DNA of 64,000 bases from Vibrio splendidus (GTDB lineage: Bacteria > Pseudomonadota > Gammaproteobacteria > Enterobacterales > Vibrionaceae): contig NZ_CP031055.1 in the NCBI RefSeq assembly GCF_003345295.1, positions 3,457,947 through 3,521,946 of the forward strand. The letters run 5' to 3'. This document shows, piece by piece, positions 59,816 through 64,000 of the stretch. The notes beneath the pieces were generated by a model. That model was not told the DNA's origin and ran no database searches. It was given only the letters and a program-made list of their open reading frames with translations. The position numbers were made by a program, and so were the translations under genes. Numbering within the stretch: position 1 is the first letter of the stretch; every line of letters starts with the position of its first letter.

Positions 59816-60043
59816 ATGGCTCGTTTCTTCCGTCGTCGTAAATTCTGCCGTTTTACTGCAGAAGGCGTACAAGAGATTGACTACAAAGACGTAGCAACTC
59901 TAAAAAACTACATCACTGAAGCTGGTAAAATTGTACCTAGCCGTATCACTGGTACAAGTGCTAAATACCAACGTCAGCTAGCTCGCGCTATCAAGCGTTC
60001 TCGTTACCTAGCTCTACTACCGTACACTGACAAGCATCAGTAA
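59816..60043 (+). CDS. rpsR: 30S ribosomal protein S18
   Basis: 75 residues, normal length. 'ARFFRRRKFCRFTAEGVQEI' at the start and 'RITGTSAKYQRQLARAIKRS' near 41-60. Partner of S6 in the 30S platform. AGGAG lies 6-10 bases before the ATG. Confidence 0.98.
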   Translation: MARFFRRRKFCRFTAEGVQEIDYKDVATLKNYITEAGKIVPSRITGTSAKYQRQLARAIKRSRYLALLPYTDKHQ

Positions 60044-60081
60044 TCGGTAATAGTTAACAATAGTTTAAGAGGACTAAGATA

Positions 60082-60534
60082 ATGCAAGTTATTCTACTTG
60101 ATAAAATCGGTAACCTAGGTGGCCTTGGCGACCAAGTAAACGTTAAATCTGGTTACGCTCGTAACTTCCTTATCCCACAGGGTAAAGTAGTTATGGCAAC
60201 TAAAGACAACGTTGCTATGTTCGAAACTCGCCGTGCTGAACTAGAAGCTAAAGTTGCTGAGCAACTAGCTGCTGCAGAAGCTCGCGCAGAGACAGTTAAC
60301 ACTCTAGAAGGCGTTACAATCGCTTCTAAAGCTGGTGACGAAGGCAAACTATTCGGTTCTATCGGTACTCGTGACATCGCAGATGCTATTACAGCAGCTG
60401 GTGTTGCAGTAGTTAAGAGCGAAGTACGCCTACCTGAAGGCGCTCTACGTAACATCGGCGAATTCGAAGTAAGCATCCAACTTCACTCTGAAGTTTTTGC
60501 TACTGCGAAAATCGCTATCGTTGCAGCTGAGTAA
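60082..60534 (+). CDS. rplI: 50S ribosomal protein L9
   Basis: 150 residues. 'MQVILLDKIGNLGGLGDQV' and 'VKSGYARNFLIPQGKV' mark the N-terminal rRNA-binding domain, joined by a long Ala/Glu-rich helix (about 45-75) to the C-terminal domain. L9 limits frameshifting and reaches between adjacent ribosomes. AAGAGG precedes the ATG. Last gene of rpsF-rpsR-rplI. Confidence 0.98.
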   Translation: MQVILLDKIGNLGGLGDQVNVKSGYARNFLIPQGKVVMATKDNVAMFETRRAELEAKVAEQLAAAEARAETVNTLEGVTIASKAGDEGKLFGSIGTRDIADAITAAGVAVVKSEVRLPEGALRNIGEFEVSIQLHSEVFATAKIAIVAAE

Positions 60535-60572
60535 TTTCAGTACCAAGACGAATTCTTTCTTTTGAAAGTTTT

Positions 60573-60600
60573 AAACACCAGCTTCGGCTGGTGTTTTTTT
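60573..60600 (+). terminator. Rho-independent terminator of rplI with UUCG tetraloop
   Basis: AACACCAGC (60574-60582), loop TTCG, GCTGGTGTT (60587-60595), then T. Confidence 0.96.
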
Positions 60601-60688
60601 ATGTCTGAAATATAGGAAAATATAGCGAAGGGGTTATGGTAAGTAAAAAGCTTACAGTGATCTAAAAGCTCTTATTGCTGAACAGTCT

Positions 60689-60832
60689 GTTCTCAAGGTT
60701 AGAAGTGGCCTTAAGACTAGAATTGCTCTTGAGATTAGAACAGCTCTTGAGATTAGAACAGCTCTTGAGACTAGAACTGCTCTTGAGATTAGAATAGTTC
60801 TTGAAACTAGAGTTGCTCTTGAGGTTAGAACT
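60689..60832. repeat. 18-bp imperfect tandem repeat array (x8)
   Basis: Eight contiguous 18-bp units, consensus GCTCTTGAGATTAGAACA, most diverged at the outer end (60689-60724) and most alike in the middle (60725-60796). The last unit (60815-60832) contains the stop codon of the minus-strand DUF481 gene. Confidence 0.95.
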
Positions 60833-61727
60833 GAAAGAGCAAGTTAATCGATAGCACAGAGTCTTCTTTGCTTAATCCGTGAGGCACTTTATCGTGGTAT
60901 TGACGAGAGTGAGCAATCTTTAGTGCAATATTGTCAGTAATATCGTTGATCGCTTCTAATTCAGTATCAAATTTCAGGTTACTGTGGCCAGATACTAACG
61001 TCACATCAGCCTTGAGCTGCAAATTCTTCAACACCTGCCATGATGTATTCACATTGCCACGGAAAATCGCCTCTTCAACAATCTCTGGGAAGATGATGTC
61101 ATCGTCGTCCAATTCATCGAGATTAGGTTCTTGGTAACGAAAACCCGGTCCGACTTCGACTTCCAACACAAACTCTTCAGTGTTCGAGAACTGATAACCC
61201 AAACCACTAGAGATTGTGTAGTCTTTAAAGTAAGCACTGTATCGTGAGTCGACACCTTTGAAGCTGCCGTAAAGGTAGGTTTTAGGGCTTAACTTGTAGT
61301 CACTCTGAGCCGAGTAAGTCGATTGCCTTTTATCTTCTTCACCGTCTTTGTAGAGGTTGTAGTATTTCCATTCGCCACTGGTTCTATGACGGCCAGCCGT
61401 ATACTCACCGTTTAGGCGGGCATTTAGCGATCGTGAATCAGAATTACCAGTATGCGACTGATACCCAAATTCGACTTCCGTCTTGAGTGGGTTCGGCAGT
61501 TCTGTGTCACTCGTATCACTTGGTGCGATATCCATATCTTTTTCAGGTGTCGGTGCAACGACGATCGGCTCAACAGTAGGTTCTGAAACTACTATAGAGT
61601 CGAGGATTGCATCGACAGAGGCTTTAGCATCATCATCATCAGCTAAGGCCAACGGAGAGCTCAGAAGGCTGGTGCTTAGAAGACCAGAGCTTAGAAGACC
61701 AGAGCTCAGAGCCAATAATTTGGACAC
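60825..61727 (-). CDS. DUF481 family outer-membrane protein (YdiY-like)
   Basis: 300 residues from GTG 61727 (AGAGG 6 bases upstream). Signal peptide ends near 'PLALA'; its core is an SGLLS-type repeat. An acidic linker (about 30-80) leads to the DUF481 domain with alternating beta strands ('EVEFGYQSHTGNSDSRSLNA', 'YKLSPKTYLYGSFKGVDSRY'). It ends 'INLLFQF', a C-terminal Phe typical of outer-membrane beta-barrels inserted by BAM. DUF481 proteins are described as salt-induced outer-membrane proteins; function unknown. The 3' end runs into an 18-bp repeat array and the 5' end has its own 15-bp repeats. Confidence 0.85.
   Translation of the reverse strand: MSKLLALSSGLLSSGLLSTSLLSSPLALADDDDAKASVDAILDSIVVSEPTVEPIVVAPTPEKDMDIAPSDTSDTELPNPLKTEVEFGYQSHTGNSDSRSLNARLNGEYTAGRHRTSGEWKYYNLYKDGEEDKRQSTYSAQSDYKLSPKTYLYGSFKGVDSRYSAYFKDYTISSGLGYQFSNTEEFVLEVEVGPGFRYQEPNLDELDDDDIIFPEIVEEAIFRGNVNTSWQVLKNLQLKADVTLVSGHSNLKFDTELEAINDITDNIALKIAHSRQYHDKVPHGLSKEDSVLSINLLFQF
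61648..61710. repeat. 15-bp tandem repeats inside the DUF481 signal peptide
   Basis: On the minus strand, TCTGGTCTTCTAAGC-type 15-bp units repeat about three times and encode SGLLS, SGLLS, TSLLS in frame within the hydrophobic core of the signal peptide. Copy changes would keep the frame but alter its length. Confidence 0.85.
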
Positions 61728-61903
61728 GCATACCTCTAGTTATACAGTGAGTGAATGGCAGGATCGTAATGCTACCCTTGGTTAATTCCGTCAGCAATAG
61801 GTAAATTCTTCCTGAAGAATAAAACAAACGCTTAGGAACGGATTACAAATGAGTGTTCTTGGGTATAATGAACGATCATTATTAGTTATTGAGTGTAGTC
61901 ATA

Positions 61904-63295
61904 GTGGATACCAAAAGTCAGAAATCAGCCAACGATCAGGTGGACGCCATCAAGGTCCCGCCACATTCATTAGAAGCTGAGCAATCTGTTATTGGCGGTT
62001 TGTTATTGGATAACGAACGCTGGGATACAGTTGCTGAAAAGGTTGTGGCCAAAGACTTTTATAGCCGTCCTCACCGTCTGATCTTTGAAGCGGTAAAGGA
62101 TATCCTTGAAGAAAGTTCTCCTCTGGACCTGATTACACTCTCTGAACATTTAGAGCTTCGTGAGCAGCTAGAAGACGTAGGTGGCTTTGCTTACCTTGCT
62201 GACTTAGCCAAAAACACCCCAAGTGCCGCTAACATTAATGCGTATGCTGATATCGTGGCACAGCGAGCACAGGTTCGCAGCCTGATCGGTGTGGCGAATG
62301 AGATCGCGGATTCTGGTTATGACCCTCAAGGTCGTACATCGGAAGAGCTGGTTGATCTTGCTGAAAGTAAAGTCTTCGCGATTGCAGAAGGCCGAGCAAG
62401 TGAAAACGAAGGTCCACAAAACGTTGATAGCATTCTCGAGAAGACGCTAGAACGTATCGAAATCTTATATAAATCGCCACAAGATGGTGTTACTGGTGTC
62501 GATACTGGCTTTAACGACCTCAACAAGAAGACAGCAGGCCTACAGGGTTCTGACTTAATCATTGTTGCTGCGCGTCCATCGATGGGTAAAACCACGTTTG
62601 CGATGAACTTGTGTGAAAACGCGGCGATGAAGCAAGACAAACCGGTTTTAATCTTCTCTTTAGAGATGCCAGCCGAACAGCTGATGATGCGTATGCTTGC
62701 GTCACTTTCTCGCGTAGACCAAACCAAGATTCGTACTGGTCAATTAGACGATGAAGATTGGGCACGTATTTCGTCGAGTATGGGTATTCTGATGGATAAG
62801 AAGAATATGTATATCGATGATAGCTCGGGCTTAACACCAACAGAGGTTCGTTCTCGTGCTCGACGTATCGCTCGTGAGCACGATGGTATCTCTATGATCA
62901 TGATAGATTACCTTCAATTAATGCGTGTACCTTCGTTGTCTGAAAACCGTACGTTAGAGATCGCCGAAATTTCTCGCTCCCTAAAAGCGCTAGCGAAAGA
63001 GTTGAACGTTCCGGTTGTGGCACTTTCTCAGCTTAACCGTTCCCTAGAGCAACGTGCTGATAAGCGCCCAGTAAACTCGGATTTGCGTGAATCAGGTTCT
63101 ATCGAGCAAGATGCCGATTTGATCATGTTTATCTATCGTGATGAGGTTTATAACCCAGACAGTTCACTGAAAGGCATCGCTGAGATCATCCTTGGTAAAC
63201 AACGTAACGGTCCTATCGGTTCGGTTCGTTTAACATTCCAAGGTCAACACTCCCGATTTGATAACTATGCAGGTCCTGCATTTGATGATGAGTAA
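61904..63295 (+). CDS. dnaB: Replicative DNA helicase DnaB
   Basis: 463 residues from GTG 61904; a TTG at 61889 in frame would add five residues and neither has a strong ribosome site. N-terminal DnaG-interacting domain with 'KVPPHSLEAEQSVIGGLLLD' (residues about 17-36). RecA-like motor: Walker A 'RPSMGKTTFAMN' near 223, 'FSLEMPAEQL' near 251, Walker B 'MIDYLQLMR' near 339, and the arginine-finger region 'GSIEQDADLIMFIYRDE' near 402. The hexamer unwinds DNA 5' to 3' at the fork. Followed closely by alr, as in E. coli. Confidence 0.97.
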   Translation: MDTKSQKSANDQVDAIKVPPHSLEAEQSVIGGLLLDNERWDTVAEKVVAKDFYSRPHRLIFEAVKDILEESSPLDLITLSEHLELREQLEDVGGFAYLADLAKNTPSAANINAYADIVAQRAQVRSLIGVANEIADSGYDPQGRTSEELVDLAESKVFAIAEGRASENEGPQNVDSILEKTLERIEILYKSPQDGVTGVDTGFNDLNKKTAGLQGSDLIIVAARPSMGKTTFAMNLCENAAMKQDKPVLIFSLEMPAEQLMMRMLASLSRVDQTKIRTGQLDDEDWARISSSMGILMDKKNMYIDDSSGLTPTEVRSRARRIAREHDGISMIMIDYLQLMRVPSLSENRTLEIAEISRSLKALAKELNVPVVALSQLNRSLEQRADKRPVNSDLRESGSIEQDADLIMFIYRDEVYNPDSSLKGIAEIILGKQRNGPIGSVRLTFQGQHSRFDNYAGPAFDDE

Positions 63296-63299
63296 GTTA

Positions 63300-64000
63300 A
63301 TGACTTATATGAAAGCAGCGACGGCAAGCATTGACTTAAACGCGCTCGAACATAACCTGAACCAGATAAAGTCGAAGGCTCCACAGTGTAAAGTTATGTC
63401 GGTTGTGAAAGCGAATGGCTACGGGCACGGCTTACTGCATATCGCTAAGCACTCGAAAAACTCAGATGCTTTTGGTGTTGCACGTATTGAAGAAGCCTTA
63501 CAACTGCGAGCTGGTGGTATTGTTAAACCCATTTTGTTGCTGGAAGGGTTTTACTCTTCGGGTGATTTACCCATCCTGGTGACCAATAACATTCAAACCG
63601 TGGTGCATTGTGAAGAGCAATTAAGCGCGCTAGAGAATGCAGATTTGGAAACACCGGTTGTGGTATGGCTTAAAGTCGACAGTGGCATGCACCGATTAGG
63701 TGTTCGCCCTGAGCAATACCAAAACTTTGTTGAGCGTTTGCATCAATGTGCGAATGTTGCCAAACCTCTACGTTACATGAGCCACTTTGGTTGTGCTGAT
63801 GAATTTGATAGAGCAACCACCGTTGAACAGACTGAGCTTTTCTTATCTCTCACTGACGGCTGTGAAGGTGAGCGTTCACTTGCTGCCTCTGCGGGTCTAT
63901 TGGCTTGGCCTAACAGCCACCTTGATTGGGTTCGTCCGGGAATCATCTCTTACGGTGTTTCGCCTTTTGCTGATAAATCGGCGCAAGAACTTGGCTTTAA
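63300..64000 (+). CDS. alr: Alanine racemase, N-terminal part
   Basis: Cut off by the window end (about 233 residues seen). ATG 63300 has GAG 7 bases upstream; ATG 63309, giving 'MKAATASIDL', is an equally family-like start. The PLP lysine lies in 'VVKANGYGHG' near residue 36-45, followed by 'GVARIEEALQLR', 'KVDSGMHRLGV' near 124 and 'MSHFGCADE' near 160. It makes D-alanine for peptidoglycan. Only 4 bp after dnaB, so probably cotranscribed. Confidence 0.95.
   Translation, partial: MTYMKAATASIDLNALEHNLNQIKSKAPQCKVMSVVKANGYGHGLLHIAKHSKNSDAFGVARIEEALQLRAGGIVKPILLLEGFYSSGDLPILVTNNIQTVVHCEEQLSALENADLETPVVVWLKVDSGMHRLGVRPEQYQNFVERLHQCANVAKPLRYMSHFGCADEFDRATTVEQTELFLSLTDGCEGERSLAASAGLLAWPNSHLDWVRPGIISYGVSPFADKSAQELGF

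Overview
This is a chromosomal window from a marine Vibrio, probably of the Splendidus group. Evidence for the genus: a MotX gene for the sodium-driven polar flagellar motor, next to purA; the groESL, efp/epmB and frd block; and a very large alternating tRNA array. The genus is well supported by protein character. The clade is an inference from repeat content and cannot be proven here.

Layout. (1) 1-8.2 kb is the end of a surface-polysaccharide locus. An AT-rich part holds a capsule-synthesis-type protein, a Wzy-like polymerase, a CpsH-like protein and a glycosyltransferase. It is followed by a complete three-enzyme UDP-N-acetyl-L-fucosamine set (fnlA, fnlB, fnlC) and a WbuB-like transferase. 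(2) 8.2-11 kb holds two convergent WecA-type initiating phosphoglycosyltransferase paralogues separated by an 8-bp tandem repeat. (3) 11-24 kb holds gpmI with a HexR-like site, a small membrane protein under a TetR-type palindrome, ogt, a MATE exporter, groES/groEL with a sigma-32-type promoter, a repeat-rich secreted protein, a diguanylate cyclase, an MgtC-like protein, an MshA-like pilin, and the epmB/efp divergent pair. (4) 24-29 kb holds frdDCBA and epmA, so the whole EF-P beta-lysylation pathway (efp, epmA, epmB) is present. (5) 29-34 kb is a Vibrio-specific insertion (EamA transporter, chemoreceptor, DASS dicarboxylate transporter) into an otherwise enterobacterial-like gene order. (6) 34-53 kb is psd, rsgA, orn, 17 tRNA genes (9 Gly-GCC alternating with 8 initiator Met), a DnaA-box intergenic region at the same position as the E. 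coli datA locus, queG, tsaE, amiB, mutL, miaA, hfq, hflX, hflK, hflC, a yjeT-like gene and purA. (7) 53-64 kb is motX (sigma-28 promoter), an exported amidohydrolase behind a PurR-like box, rnr, rlmB, rpsF-rpsR-rplI, a DUF481 outer-membrane protein, dnaB and the start of alr.

Most of 16-64 kb is a conserved gammaproteobacterial housekeeping backbone. The unusual material is in the spaces between genes. Short tandem duplications (7-21 bp) recur at gene 3' ends, often across the stop codon. A 43-44 bp dispersed repeat forms large inverted arrays around terminators. There is a probable datA-equivalent DnaA-binding region, an expanded mosaic tRNA array, and several single operator sites that connect genes to known regulons. 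No phage, insertion sequence, CRISPR array or defence island was recognised. The best candidates for undescribed biology are the datA-like locus, the inverted repeat arrays, and the 3'-end duplication pattern.
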